Shown: positions 40,303 to 49,622, counted from the stretch's first letter. The stretch is DNA of 64,000 bases from Coralloluteibacterium thermophilum (GCF_042654365.1 NZ_JBHSGG010000014.1:62001-126000), one strand, 5' to 3'. Program-made: numbers and translations. Notes: generated from the sequence alone by a model not told the origin.

Positions 40303-40385
40303 CGGGGGGAGTGAGTCAAGAGGAGTGAGGGGCGAGCGGGCAGTCGCGCTTCCTCCCGTTCCTCTTCCCCACATGCGGGGATAAC
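40303..40385. repeat. Dispersed GGAGTGAG-type element upstream of rpsF
   Basis: Directly after the iscA-family stop, GAGGAGTGAGGGGCGAGCGG faces CTTCCTCCCGTTCCTCTTCC, an imperfect inverted arrangement. The same head words (GAGTGAG, then a GAGG-rich arm) start the units of the imuB and lexA-imuA arrays and recur upstream of carA. Confidence 0.6.
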
Positions 40386-40603
40386 CGGGTGATGGGCAGC
40401 GCGCCGGGCCGCACCGGACGCGAAAGCGGGCAGGTGCCCGTCTCCGGACGCTCAGGCGCGAGATTGCCGCCCGGCACCGCACCTGCCATACTGCCCGGCT
40501 CCCGTACGTCCGTACGGGTGACCTTGCCCCACCGCATCCGGCCTCCGGACCGTCGGGGGGCTGTTCCGCCACCGCCAGGTGGCGACATCCACGAGGAAAC
40601 ACC
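40386..40603 (+). promoter_or_regulatory. rpsF-rpsR-rplI promoter/leader with two hairpins
   Basis: No gene is seen here. Two perfect stems stand out: CCCGTACG/CGTACGGG at 40501-40518 and CGCCACC/GGTGGCG at 40567-40584, the second ending 19 nt before rpsF. In many bacteria the S6:S18 complex represses its own operon through a leader hairpin with an exposed CCG; the TTCCG ahead of the second stem makes it a candidate. This function is inference. Confidence 0.5.
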
Positions 40604-41035
40604 ATGCGTCACTACGAAGTCGTGTTCCTGGTCCATCCGGACCAGAGCGAGCAGGTCCCGGCCATGATCGAGCGCTACAAGACGCTGATCGAGGCCGACG
40701 GCGGCAAGATCCACCGTCTCGAGGACTGGGGCCGCCGCCAGCTGGCCTATCCGATCGAGAACCTGGTCAAGGCCCACTACGTCCTGCTCAACATCGAAGT
40801 CGGCCAGAAGGCCCTCGACGAGCTGGTCGACGGGTTCCGCTTCAACGATGCGGTGCTGCGCCACATCGTCATCAAGCGCGACGAGGCCGACACCGAGCCG
40901 TCGTTCATCATGAAGAGCAAGGACGAGAAGAACGAGCGCGGCGATCGCGGCGACCGTCCGGAGCGCGGCGAGCGTCGCCGTCGCGACGACGAGACCCCGG
41001 CCGGCGAGTCCGCCGAGTCGTCCGACAACGCCTGA
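40604..41035 (+). CDS. rpsF: 30S ribosomal protein S6
   Basis: A 143-aa S6. MRHYEVVFLVHPDQSEQVPAM and LEDWGRRQLAYPIENLVKAHY are the usual family sequences, and VLRHIVIKRDEADTEPS ends the fold near residue 102. The remaining 40 residues form an unusually long charged tail (NERGDRGDRPERGERRRRDD), longer than the Glu-rich tail of many S6 proteins. CACGAGGAAACACC precedes the ATG. First gene of the S6-S18-L9 operon. Confidence 0.97.
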   Translation: MRHYEVVFLVHPDQSEQVPAMIERYKTLIEADGGKIHRLEDWGRRQLAYPIENLVKAHYVLLNIEVGQKALDELVDGFRFNDAVLRHIVIKRDEADTEPSFIMKSKDEKNERGDRGDRPERGERRRRDDETPAGESAESSDNA

Positions 41036-41052
41036 TCGAGAGGATCGCACCC

Positions 41053-41283
41053 ATGTCCAAGTTCTTCCGCCGCCGCAAGTTCTGCAAGTTCACCGCCGAG
41101 GGCATCAAGGAGATCGACTACAAGGATCTCAACACCCTCCGCCAGTACCTGACCGAGACCGGCAAGATCGTCCCGAGCCGCATCACGGGCACCAAGTCCA
41201 AGTACCAGCGCCAGCTCTCGACCGCCGTCAAGCGCGCGCGCTACCTGGCCCTGATCCCGTACACGGACAACCACAACGCCTGA
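41053..41283 (+). CDS. rpsR: 30S ribosomal protein S18
   Basis: A 76-aa S18: FFRRRKFCKFTAEGIKEIDY, LRQYLTETGKIVPSRITG, RQLSTAVKRARYLALIPY. It forms a heterodimer with S6 on the platform of the 30S subunit. It begins 17 bp after rpsF. The single Cys in KFCKF is of the zinc-free type. Confidence 0.98.
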   Translation: MSKFFRRRKFCKFTAEGIKEIDYKDLNTLRQYLTETGKIVPSRITGTKSKYQRQLSTAVKRARYLALIPYTDNHNA

Positions 41284-41393
41284 TCCCGGTCGTCCCGGGG
41301 GAGGTCGCGCAGCGCGCGCCTTCCTGTCATTCGGACAGCCACAGCGCTGCGGCCGCGCCTCGCGCGCGCCGCTAACGAATCGGAGCAACACCC

Positions 41394-41846
41394 ATGCAAC
41401 TGATCCTCCTGCAGAACGTGCAGAACCTCGGCAAGCTCGGCGACAAGGTCGACGTGCGTCCGGGCTACGGCCGCAACTTCCTGGTCCCGCAGGGCAAGGC
41501 CGTACCGGCCACCGAGGCCAACATCGCCGAGTTCGAGGCGCGCCGCGCCGAGTACGAGGCCAAGGCCCGCGAGCAGCTGGAAGGCGCCCAGGCGCGTCTG
41601 GCCAAGCTCGAGGGCGCGTCGGTCACCATCACGGCCAACGCCTCCACCGAGGGCAAGCTGTTCGGCTCGGTCGGCCCGCGCGACATCGCCGAGGCCTTCA
41701 CCGCCGCCGGCATGCCGCTGGAGAAGTCCGAGGTGGTGATGGGCGAAGGCCCGATCCGCCGCACCGGCGAGTACGAGGTCGCGGTGTACCTGCACGCCGA
41801 CGTCGAGACCACCGTCAAGGTCGTCGTCGAGGGCGAGGCCGCCTGA
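41394..41846 (+). CDS. rplI: 50S ribosomal protein L9
   Basis: A 150-aa L9. MQLILLQNVQNLGKLGDKVD and PGYGRNFLVPQGKAVPAT form the N-terminal rRNA-binding domain. The connecting helix (ARRAEYEAKAREQLEGAQAR) leads to the C-terminal domain with KLFGSVGPRDIAEAF. Separated from rpsR by 110 bp with GC-rich inverted repeats, which may modulate L9 levels. A clear terminator follows. Confidence 0.98.
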   Translation: MQLILLQNVQNLGKLGDKVDVRPGYGRNFLVPQGKAVPATEANIAEFEARRAEYEAKAREQLEGAQARLAKLEGASVTITANASTEGKLFGSVGPRDIAEAFTAAGMPLEKSEVVMGEGPIRRTGEYEVAVYLHADVETTVKVVVEGEAA

Positions 41847-41868
41847 GCGCGCCCGACCTGCTGTCGCA

Positions 41869-41900
41869 CGACGGGCGCCCTCGGGCGCCCGTCGTCGTTT
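41869..41900 (+). terminator. Terminator of the rpsF-rpsR-rplI operon
   Basis: A 12-bp perfect inverted repeat (CGACGGGCGCCC / GGGCGCCCGTCG) with a 2-nt centre, followed by TCGTTT. It lies 23 bp after the rplI stop. Confidence 0.8.
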
Positions 41901-41948
41901 GGGCGCGTCGCGGCGGCTGAGACGCCCGCGCGCCACCTTGCGCACCGG

Positions 41949-41957
41949 TTATCCACA
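41949..41957 (+). promoter_or_regulatory. Consensus DnaA box upstream of dnaB
   Basis: TTATCCACA matches the high-affinity DnaA box perfectly and lies 107 bp before the dnaB start. A degenerate TTCACCACA follows 3 bp later. A single box suggests regulation of dnaB or DnaA titration rather than an origin. A TAGCAT at 42003-42008 may be the dnaB -10. Confidence 0.55.
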
Positions 41958-42064
41958 GCTTCACCACAGATCTGTCTGCAACGGGTCGGCGCGGTGCGCC
42001 GCTAGCATGCCCGTTCGCGCAGGGCCCGCAGCCTGCGGGCCGCATCCGAGAGACCCGATCCGCC

Positions 42065-43462
42065 ATGGCCCCACGTTCCGGAGCACGTCCCGACTTCCAC
42101 GCCGACGCCAAGGTCGAAGCCCTGCGGGTTCCGCCGCAATCGATCGAGGCGGAGCAGGCGGTGCTCGGCGGCCTGATGCTGGCGCCGGACTCGCTCGACA
42201 CCGTCGGCGACGCGCTGTCGGAAGAGGACTTCTACCGGCGCGACCATCGCCTGATCTACCGCGGCATCCGCGAGCTCTCCAACCGCGGGCAGCCCTTCGA
42301 CGCGGTGACGCTGGGCGAGTGGTTCGAGTCCAACGGCGTGGCCGAGCAGGTCGGCGGCGGCGCCTACCTGATCGAGCTCGCCAGCACCACGCCCTCGGCG
42401 GCCAACATCAAGGCCTACGCCGAGATCGTCCGCGAGAAGGCCGTGCTGCGGCAGTTGATCGAGGCCGGCACCGAGATCGTCAACGACGGCTTCCAGCCGG
42501 AGGGGCGCACCACCAGCGAGGTGCTGTCCAACGCCGAGCAAAAGGTGTTCAAGATCGCCGAGCAGGGCGCGCGCGGGCGCCGGGCCTACGTGCCGCTGCG
42601 CGATGCGATGAAGGAAGCGTTCCAGATGCTGCAGGAACGCTACGAGAACCAGGGCAACGTCACCGGCCTGCCGACCGGCTTCAACGACTTCGACGAGATG
42701 ACCGCGGGCCTGCAGCCCTCGGACCTCATCATCCTCGCAGCGCGTCCGGCGATGGGCAAGACCACCTTCGCGCTCAACATGGCCGAGTACGCGGCCATGA
42801 AGAGCAAGAAGACCGCCGTGGTGTTCTCGATGGAAATGTCGGCCTCGCAGCTCGCCTTCCGCCTGATCTCCTCGATGGGCCGCGTCAACGCAGGGCGCCT
42901 GCGCACCGGCCAGCTGGAGGACGAGGACTGGTCGCGCGTGAACTCGGCGATCAAGATGCTCTCCGAGGTCAAGATCTTCATCGACGACACGCCGGCGCTC
43001 TCGCCCAACGAGGTGCGTTCGCGCTGTCGCCGCATCAAGCGCGAGCACGACCTGGGGATCGTGGTCATCGACTACCTGCAGCTGATGCAGGTGCCGGGCA
43101 ACAACGAGAACCGCGCGACCGAGATCTCCGAGATCTCGCGTTCGCTCAAGGCCCTGGCCAAGGAGCTGCACGTGCCGGTGATCGCGCTGTCGCAGCTCAA
43201 CCGCGGCCTGGAGTCGCGGACCGACAAGCGTCCGGTGATGAGCGACCTGCGCGAATCCGGCGCGATCGAGCAGGATGCGGACATCATCATCTTCATCTAC
43301 CGCGACGACTACTACCACAAGGAGTCGCCGGACAAGGGCCTGGCCGAGATCATCATCGGCAAGCAGCGAAACGGCCCGACCGGTTCGGTGAAGCTCAAGT
43401 TCTTCGGCGAGTACACGCGCTTCGACAACCTCGCCATGGACAGCGTGGGCAGCTTCGAATAG
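42065..43462 (+). CDS. dnaB: Replicative DNA helicase DnaB
   Basis: A 465-aa hexameric helicase that unwinds DNA at the fork and binds primase. The N-terminal domain includes PPQSIEAEQAVLGGLML and AAYLIELASTTPSAANI. The RecA-like domain has Walker A AARPAMGKTTFALNMAEYAA, VVIDYLQLMQ (Walker B) and SQLNRGLESRTDKRP. The C-terminus IIGKQRNGPTGSVKLKFFGE is typical. Length is normal and no intein is present. Confidence 0.97.
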   Translation: MAPRSGARPDFHADAKVEALRVPPQSIEAEQAVLGGLMLAPDSLDTVGDALSEEDFYRRDHRLIYRGIRELSNRGQPFDAVTLGEWFESNGVAEQVGGGAYLIELASTTPSAANIKAYAEIVREKAVLRQLIEAGTEIVNDGFQPEGRTTSEVLSNAEQKVFKIAEQGARGRRAYVPLRDAMKEAFQMLQERYENQGNVTGLPTGFNDFDEMTAGLQPSDLIILAARPAMGKTTFALNMAEYAAMKSKKTAVVFSMEMSASQLAFRLISSMGRVNAGRLRTGQLEDEDWSRVNSAIKMLSEVKIFIDDTPALSPNEVRSRCRRIKREHDLGIVVIDYLQLMQVPGNNENRATEISEISRSLKALAKELHVPVIALSQLNRGLESRTDKRPVMSDLRESGAIEQDADIIIFIYRDDYYHKESPDKGLAEIIIGKQRNGPTGSVKLKFFGEYTRFDNLAMDSVGSFE

Positions 43463-43591
43463 CGGCCCCCGGCGCGCCGGACCGGGCGCCGCCGCCCGCG
43501 CCGTGCATCGCCATCCCGTGCCCGCGAATCGCCACATCTTCCCGCGCGGGCGCGGGTAGCCTTGTCCCGCTTCCCATTCTCCATTCCCGCC

Positions 43592-44674
43592 GTGAGCCGC
43601 CCCACCACCGCGACCATCCATCTCGACGCCCTCCGCCACAACCTGGCGCGCATGCGCGCGCGCGCGCCCGGGGCGCGGGTGATGGCCGTGGTCAAGGCGG
43701 ACGGCTACGGGCATGGCCTGGAGCGGGTCGCGCGCGCGCTGGAGGGCGCCGACGGTTTCGGCGTCGCGGCGCTCGCCGATGCCGAGCGGCTGCGTGCGGC
43801 CGGGCTGTCGCAGCGCATCGTGCTGCTCTCCGGCTTCGACGAGCCCGCGGACCTGCCGGCGCTGCGCCGCCTGGGCGTGGAGACGGTGGTGCACCACGAC
43901 GCGCAGCTGGCCATGCTCGAGGCCGACGCCGCGCAGGGCGGGGCGCCGGTGCGCTGCTGGGTGAAGGTCGATACCGGCATGCACCGCCTGGGCTTCGCCG
44001 CCGACCGTGTCGGCGAGGTGCATCGGCGTCTGCGCGCACTGCCCAACGTGGCCGGGGAGATCGGCCTGATGACCCACTTCTCCAGTTCCGACGAGTTCGA
44101 CGGCCCGCGCACGCCCGCCCAGATCGCCGCCTTCGAGGCCGCGGTGGCCGGCCTGCCGGGGCCGCGCTCGCTGTGCAACTCCGCGGGGGTGCTGGGCTGG
44201 CCGCAGGCGCACGGCGACTGGATCCGTCCGGGCGGCGCGCTCTACGGCGTATCCGTCGTGGAGGGCGTGAGCGCGCCGGACTTCGACCTGGCGCCGGCGA
44301 TGACGCTCTCCACCCGGCTGATCGCAGTCAACCGCGTCGCCCGCGGCGAGCGCGTCGGCTACGCCGCGAGCTGGACCTGTCCGGAGGACATGCCCGTCGG
44401 CGTGGCTGCGCTGGGCTACGGCGACGGCTACCCGCGGCAGGCGCCGCCCGGCACCCCGATGCTGGTGCGCGGGGTGCGGGTGCCGCTCATCGGCCGCGTG
44501 TCCATGGACCTCATCACCCTCGATCTGCGGGGCATTCCCGACGCGGCGGTCGGCGATCCGGTGGTCGCCTGGGGCCGCGGGCTTCCCGTCGAGGAGGTCG
44601 CCGCGCACGCCGGCACGATCGGCTACGAACTGGTGTGCTCGATCACGCGCCGGGTGCGCTTCGTCGAGGACTGA
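43592..44674 (+). CDS. alr: Alanine racemase
   Basis: A 360-aa PLP enzyme producing D-alanine for peptidoglycan. The PLP lysine (about Lys35) is in VMAVVKADGYGHG. CWVKVDTGMHRLGF, the SLCNSAG motif, GERVGYAASW with the catalytic Tyr region and VSMDLITLDL are typical. GTG at 43592 is chosen over an in-frame TTG at 43562 because it places SRPTTATIHLDALRHN at the usual N-terminus. It is 129 bp after dnaB, a common arrangement in gammaproteobacteria. Confidence 0.95.
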   Translation: MSRPTTATIHLDALRHNLARMRARAPGARVMAVVKADGYGHGLERVARALEGADGFGVAALADAERLRAAGLSQRIVLLSGFDEPADLPALRRLGVETVVHHDAQLAMLEADAAQGGAPVRCWVKVDTGMHRLGFAADRVGEVHRRLRALPNVAGEIGLMTHFSSSDEFDGPRTPAQIAAFEAAVAGLPGPRSLCNSAGVLGWPQAHGDWIRPGGALYGVSVVEGVSAPDFDLAPAMTLSTRLIAVNRVARGERVGYAASWTCPEDMPVGVAALGYGDGYPRQAPPGTPMLVRGVRVPLIGRVSMDLITLDLRGIPDAAVGDPVVAWGRGLPVEEVAAHAGTIGYELVCSITRRVRFVED

Positions 44675-44704
44675 CAGGCGCGCCGCCGCAGCCGCCGGCG
44701 GCGC

Positions 44705-45124
44705 TCAGCCCAGGCGGGCGTCCAGGCTGATGTCGGCCTTGAACAGCTTCGAGACCGGGCAGCCGTCCTTGGCGCCCTCGGCGATCTTCCGGAACTCCGC
44801 CTCGTCGATGCCCGGGATGCGCGCCTGCAGGCGCAGGGCGGAGGTCGTGATGCGGAAGCCTTCCCCTTCGCTCTCCAGCGAGATCGCGCATTCGGTGCGC
44901 AGCTCCTCCGCGGTGTGCCCGGCCTTCTCCAGTGCGAAGGCGAGGGCCATGGTGAAGCAGCCGGCATGCGCCGCCGCCAGCAGTTCCTCGGGATTGGTGC
45001 CGGGGGCGTCCTCGAAGCGCGACTTGGCGCCGTAGTCCGCGGCCAGCGCCTTCGACCCGGTCTCCAGCCTGCCGCCACCGCTCTTGCCCGCGCCGTGCCA
45101 GACGGCGGTCGCCTTGCGTGCCAT
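44705..45124 (-). CDS. OsmC-family peroxiredoxin
   Basis: A 139-aa thiol peroxidase reducing organic hydroperoxides. The two redox cysteines are Cys56 in LLAAAHAGCFTMALAF and Cys122 in GAKDGCPVSKLFKADI. The AVWHGAGKSGGGRLETGS N-terminus is typical of the OsmC branch rather than Ohr. It converges on alr with about 30 bp between the genes. Confidence 0.93.
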   Translation of the reverse strand: MARKATAVWHGAGKSGGGRLETGSKALAADYGAKSRFEDAPGTNPEELLAAAHAGCFTMALAFALEKAGHTAEELRTECAISLESEGEGFRITTSALRLQARIPGIDEAEFRKIAEGAKDGCPVSKLFKADISLDARLG

Positions 45125-45349
45125 GCCTTTCTCCTTCGGGGAATGGGGCGCCGAGGCTAGTGGACCCGCCGGGAAGACCGCGTCAGCGCCCGCGGGCACG
45201 GCGGCACGCAGCGACCGCCCCGCCGGCACGCGTTGACATTGTGGCCGCGAAACGGCGCTGCCTAGACTCGGTCCACGTCCCCCCGACGCCCCTGCCGCGG
45301 CGCTTCTCGCCGCGCCGCCGTCCGATCTCCTTCCCCCAGGGAGTTCCGC

Positions 45350-48300
45350 ATGTCCCAGTCCCCCCTGCGTTTCCCGCGGCGTGCAGCGCTTGCCGCCGTC
45401 CTCGCGGCGGCGTCCGCCGCCCCCGTCCATGGCCAGACCCACGCGGCGCGCGTGGACGATTTCGGCGCGGTCCACGCCGAGCCCGAGGTCCTGCCCGGCC
45501 TCTACCTGGTGCGCATGCACGCCGCGCCCGCCGTCGCGCGCAGCAGGGTGCCGATGGCGCGTGCGGCGGAAGCCCGCCGACTGGCGGGCGAGCAGGATGC
45601 GGTCCTTGCGCGGGTCGGCCGCCAGACCGGGACCGACCTGCGCCCGCTGAGCGAGACCTTCCGCTTCGTGCACGCGGCGAACGCGGTGACGGTGCGCATG
45701 GACGCGCGTGCGGCCGCGGCGCTGCGGCGGGCGCCGGAGGTGGCGGCGGTCGAGCCGGTGGTGCTGCTGCCGCTCGATACCGATGCCGGCCCGGAGCTCA
45801 TCGGCGCGCCGGAGACCTGGGGCGTGCGCTACGAGAAGAGCCCGCGCAGCCCGCAACTGGTCCCGGTCCCGATCCGCGGCGCCCGCCGCGTCGCGGACGC
45901 CCAGGGCGAGGGCACGGTGATCGGCGTGATCGACTCCGGCCTCAACTTCGGCAGCCCGTCCTTCGCCGAGGTCGACGGCGCCGGCTACCGTCACAGGAAC
46001 CCGCTGGGCGAGGGCAACTACCTCGGCCTGTGCGGCCCCGATCCCATCGCGGCGTGGGCCCCGCGCTGCAACGGCAAGGTCATCGGCGCCTACGACTTCG
46101 TCGACGAGCTGATGCCGACGATCCGGGAGAACGACCCCGGTGCCGACGACGGCCCCCCCGGCCCGGAGGACAACAACGGCCACGGCTCGCACACCGCGTC
46201 CATCGCCGCCGGCAACGTGCGCCTGGCCCGGGTGCCGGGCGGCCCGGAGCGCCTCGTCAGCGGCGTCGCCCCGCGGGCCAACCTGGTCGTCTACGACACC
46301 TGCTACGTGGCCGGGGACGGCCGGGGGCTCTGCCCGAACGTGTCCACGCTGGCCGCGGTCGAGCAGTCGATCGTGGACGGCGTGGTGACCGCCATCAACT
46401 ACTCCATCGGCGGCGGCACCTCGCCCTGGACGCAGGCCGGCTCGCTCGCCTTCCTCGACGCGCTGGAGGCCGGCATCAGCGTCGTCGCCTCCACCGGCAA
46501 CAGCGGCCCCTCCAGCGCGACCCTCGGCCATGTCGAACCCTGGACGCTGAGCGTCGCGGCCGCGAGCCATACCCGCGGCCCCTTCGCGAACGCGCTGCGG
46601 ATCACGGGCCCGGCACCGGTGCCCGCGCCGCTGCAGGCGATCGACATCACGTTCCCGGCGAGCAGTACGCCGCTGATCGAGCCCATCGCCGGCGGCCTGG
46701 CCTACGACCCGCAGGACCCGCTGCTGTGCACGCCGCCGGCGCCGGGCTCGATGGCCGGCCGCGTGGCCATGGCGCGCCGGGGCGACTGCACCTTCGTGAT
46801 CAAGGTGGAGAACGCGCAGATCGGAGGCGCCAGCGCGGTGATCCTCGCCAACAACGTCGACGGAGCGCTCAACCCGGCGCTCGACGGGACGGTCATCCCG
46901 GTCGGCGTGGTGGGGCGGGCGGACGGCGACCGCCTGCACGACTTCCACGTCGAGCGCGGCGAGGCCCAGGTGCTGCTGGACTACCCGGCCGAGGCGCGGG
47001 CGAGCGAGCCCGACGTCATCGCCACCTTCAGTTCGCGCGGGCCGAGCGGCTACGCCCTGCTCAAGCCGGACGCGACGGCACCGGGCGTGAGCGTGCTTGG
47101 TGCGGTCGCGGGCGAGCCCGGCGCGATCGGCCTGATGAACGGCACCTCGATGGCGTCGCCGCACGTCGCCGGCGCGGTCGCGCTGCTGCGGGCGCGGCAT
47201 CCGGACTGGACGCCCGCCGAGGCCAAGTCCGCGCTCATGCTCACCGCGACCGAGGAGGTGCTCGATGCGGCGGACGGCCTGCCGGCGACGCCGCACGAGC
47301 GCGGGGCAGGGCGCATCCGCCTCGACCTCGCGGTGGAGCCGGGGCTGGTGATGGACGAGACCGCGGCGCGCTTCCGCGCCGCGGATCCCGCGCAGGGCGG
47401 CGATCCGTCCGCGCTCAACCTGCCCAGCATCGGCGCACTGTCCTGCATCGGGACCTGCACCTTCGAGCGGACCGTGCGCGCGGTGAGCGCCGGCCAGTGG
47501 AGCGCCGAGCTCGACGGCATCGCCGGCAGCGTGACGCCGTCCCGCTTCACCCTCCGGGCCGGCCAGAGCCAAACCCTCACCATCGTCATCGACGCGGCCG
47601 GGGCGGAGCAGGGCGCCCATGCCTACGGCGCGGTGCGTCTGACGCCGGCCAGCGTGCTCCTGCCGCCGCTGCAGATGCCGGTCGCCGTCCACGTCGATGC
47701 GATGGCCCTTGAGGTGGGGCCGGACCACATCGAGGCGAGCGCACCGGCCGGAGGCCGCGCGCAGGCCACGCTGGAACTCGGCAATGCCGGCAACGACGGC
47801 CTGGGCTGGTCGCTGTACTCCGGGGTGCGCGCGGTGCCGGCGATCGACCAGCCGGCGACGACGCTCAACGGTCTGGTCAGCACGCAGTACGCGGACACCG
47901 GGACCGGCGCGCTCGTCGCCGACGACTTCGAGCTGTCCGTGGAGACGGCGTTCGAGACCCTGAGCGTCGACGGCTTCCTGTTCGCCAACTACGGCGACAC
48001 CCTGGACATGTACGCCAGCGCGCTGACCTGGAGCATCCATGCCGACGCGGACGGCCGGCCCGCCGGCGCACCGGGGCAGGGCGAGGCGCCGGTCTGGAGC
48101 TTCACCGCCGCGCCGGGAACCCCCGGCGTCGCCGGCGGCACCACGCGCATGGATCTCGATCTGGTCGAGGCCGGGCAGAGCCTGGTGCTGCCGCCGGGCC
48201 GCTACTGGCTCGTGGCCTACCCGACCTTCGACTCGCTCTCGGTCGGCGGCGTGCCGATGGTGATCTGGTACCGCTTCCTGCGCGACGTGCAGGACGGCCT

Positions 48301-48613
48301 CGTCGGACAGGAACTCAATACGGATCCCGAATTCGGCGGCAGCCCCGACGCCACCTGGGGGCCGCTGGACGGCGCTTCGAGCGGGCACTACGGCGCCGCC
48401 ATGACCGCGCTCGCCGAAGGCATCTGCACGCCCCCATGGCTCAGTGCCGCCGAGACCGCAGGCAGCCTCGCTGCCGGACAGAGCAAAAGCGTCGCGCTGA
48501 CTCTGGACGCAGCGGCACTGGAGCCCGGTACGCACACCGGACGCCTGTGCGTGGAGAGCAACGACCCCGCACGTCCGCTGACGGTCGTGCCGGTGACCTT
48601 CCGCGTCGGCTGA
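45350..48613 (+). CDS. Secreted subtilisin-like serine protease (S8) with PA insertion
   Basis: A 1087-aa exported protease. The N-terminal signal (LRFPRRAALAAVLAAASAAPVHG) contains an Arg pair, so Tat export is possible. A propeptide-like region follows (LYLVRMHAAPAVAR). The catalytic triad is Asp195 (GVIDSGLNF), His278 (NNGHGSHTAS) and Ser600 (GTSMASPHVAGAVALL). A protease-associated domain is inserted before the Ser (MARRGDCTFVIKVENAQIGG). The last 400 residues form beta-sandwich-like segments, ending in a repeat found in secreted proteins (GRLCVESNDPARPLTVVPV). It probably supports extracellular protein degradation. Monocistronic: OsmC lies divergent upstream and ssrA converges downstream. 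Confidence 0.92.
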   Translation: MSQSPLRFPRRAALAAVLAAASAAPVHGQTHAARVDDFGAVHAEPEVLPGLYLVRMHAAPAVARSRVPMARAAEARRLAGEQDAVLARVGRQTGTDLRPLSETFRFVHAANAVTVRMDARAAAALRRAPEVAAVEPVVLLPLDTDAGPELIGAPETWGVRYEKSPRSPQLVPVPIRGARRVADAQGEGTVIGVIDSGLNFGSPSFAEVDGAGYRHRNPLGEGNYLGLCGPDPIAAWAPRCNGKVIGAYDFVDELMPTIRENDPGADDGPPGPEDNNGHGSHTASIAAGNVRLARVPGGPERLVSGVAPRANLVVYDTCYVAGDGRGLCPNVSTLAAVEQSIVDGVVTAINYSIGGGTSPWTQAGSLAFLDALEAGISVVASTGNSGPSSATLGHVEPWTLSVAAASHTRGPFANALRITGPAPVPAPLQAIDITFPASSTPLIEPIAGGLAYDPQDPLLCTPPAPGSMAGRVAMARRGDCTFVIKVENAQIGGASAVILANNVDGALNPALDGTVIPVGVVGRADGDRLHDFHVERGEAQVLLDYPAEARASEPDVIATFSSRGPSGYALLKPDATAPGVSVLGAVAGEPGAIGLMNGTSMASPHVAGAVALLRARHPDWTPAEAKSALMLTATEEVLDAADGLPATPHERGAGRIRLDLAVEPGLVMDETAARFRAADPAQGGDPSALNLPSIGALSCIGTCTFERTVRAVSAGQWSAELDGIAGSVTPSRFTLRAGQSQTLTIVIDAAGAEQGAHAYGAVRLTPASVLLPPLQMPVAVHVDAMALEVGPDHIEASAPAGGRAQATLELGNAGNDGLGWSLYSGVRAVPAIDQPATTLNGLVSTQYADTGTGALVADDFELSVETAFETLSVDGFLFANYGDTLDMYASALTWSIHADADGRPAGAPGQGEAPVWSFTAAPGTPGVAGGTTRMDLDLVEAGQSLVLPPGRYWLVAYPTFDSLSVGGVPMVIWYRFLRDVQDGLVGQELNTDPEFGGSPDATWGPLDGASSGHYGAAMTALAEGICTPPWLSAAETAGSLAAGQSKSVALTLDAAALEPGTHTGRLCVESNDPARPLTVVPVTFRVG

Positions 48614-48639
48614 GCGTCGCGCCGGCAGGCGGAAACGAA

Positions 48640-48665
48640 GAAGGCCAGCCTCGCGGCTGGCCTTC
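48640..48665. terminator. Bidirectional terminator between the protease gene and ssrA
   Basis: An 11-bp perfect stem (GAAGGCCAGCC / GGCTGGCCTTC) with loop TCGC. Read from the minus strand, TTCGTTTCC follows, giving the tmRNA gene its U-rich tail. Confidence 0.8.
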
Positions 48666-48674
48666 TGCGTCGAT

Positions 48675-49031
<357 letters not shown>

Positions 49032-49066
49032 GGGTAGAACAGGTATCGGCTGTCCGATCGTCCAGC

Positions 49067-49094
49067 AGTATAGGGACATCGGTCCCCGCATCAA
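49067..49094 (-). promoter_or_regulatory. Sigma-70-type promoter of ssrA
   Basis: On the minus strand TTGATG (49094-49089) and TATACT (49072-49067) are 16 bp apart. Transcription would start about 30 nt before the mature tmRNA 5' end, consistent with RNase P processing. A small palindrome (GGGAC/GTCCC) lies in the spacer. Confidence 0.7.
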
Positions 49095-49124
49095 GGCCGG
49101 TCGCGGCGGGGCGCGACCGGGCGT

Positions 49125-49622
49125 TCAGGCATTGCGGTTGTGGCTGCGCATGACGCGCTGCTTGTCGCGCTGCCAGTCGCGCTCCTTGGTGGTCGCGCGC
49201 TTGTCGTGGGCCTGCTTGCCCTTGGCCAGCGCGATCTCGAGCTTGATCTTGCCGTTCTTCCAGTACATCGCCGTCGGCACGAGGGTGTAGCCCTCGCGCT
49301 CGACGCGGCCGAGCAGGCGGTCGATCTCGTGCCGGTGCAGCAGCAGCTTGCGGTCGCGGCGGTCGTTGGCGACCACGTGGGTCGAGGCGGAGATCAGCGG
49401 CGTGATCTGCGATCCGTAGAGGAAGATCTCGCCGTTGCGCACCATGGCGTAGCTCTCGCCGATGTTGGCGCGGCCGGCGCGGATCGCCTTGACCTCCCAG
49501 CCCTGCAGGGCGAGCCCGGCCTCGAAGCGGTCTTCCAGGTGGTAGTCGTGGCGGGCGCGCTTGTTGAGGGCGATCGTGCCGCCGCCGCCCTCCGTGCCCT
49601 TGTCCTTCTTCTTGTTCGACAT
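49125..49622 (-). CDS. smpB: SsrA-binding protein SmpB
   Basis: A 165-aa tmRNA-binding protein required for trans-translation. GGGTIALNKRARHDYHLEDR, LQGWEVKAIRAGRANIGESY, GEIFLYGSQITPL and GKIKLEIALAKGKQAHDKR are characteristic, and the C-terminal basic tail (KERDWQRDKQRVMRSHNRN) inserts in the mRNA channel. The start at MSNKKKDKG is preferred over an upstream in-frame ATG. It is followed by ssrA and is divergent from ratA. Confidence 0.96.
   Translation of the reverse strand: MSNKKKDKGTEGGGGTIALNKRARHDYHLEDRFEAGLALQGWEVKAIRAGRANIGESYAMVRNGEIFLYGSQITPLISASTHVVANDRRDRKLLLHRHEIDRLLGRVEREGYTLVPTAMYWKNGKIKLEIALAKGKQAHDKRATTKERDWQRDKQRVMRSHNRNA

Noticed and set aside
41901..42064. Replication origin near the DnaA box
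   Set aside because: Only one perfect box, no AT-rich unwinding region and no dnaA/dnaN genes are nearby.
45233..45268. TTGACA and TAGACT before the subtilase gene as a sigma-70 promoter
   Set aside because: The elements are 24 bp apart, too far for a standard promoter.
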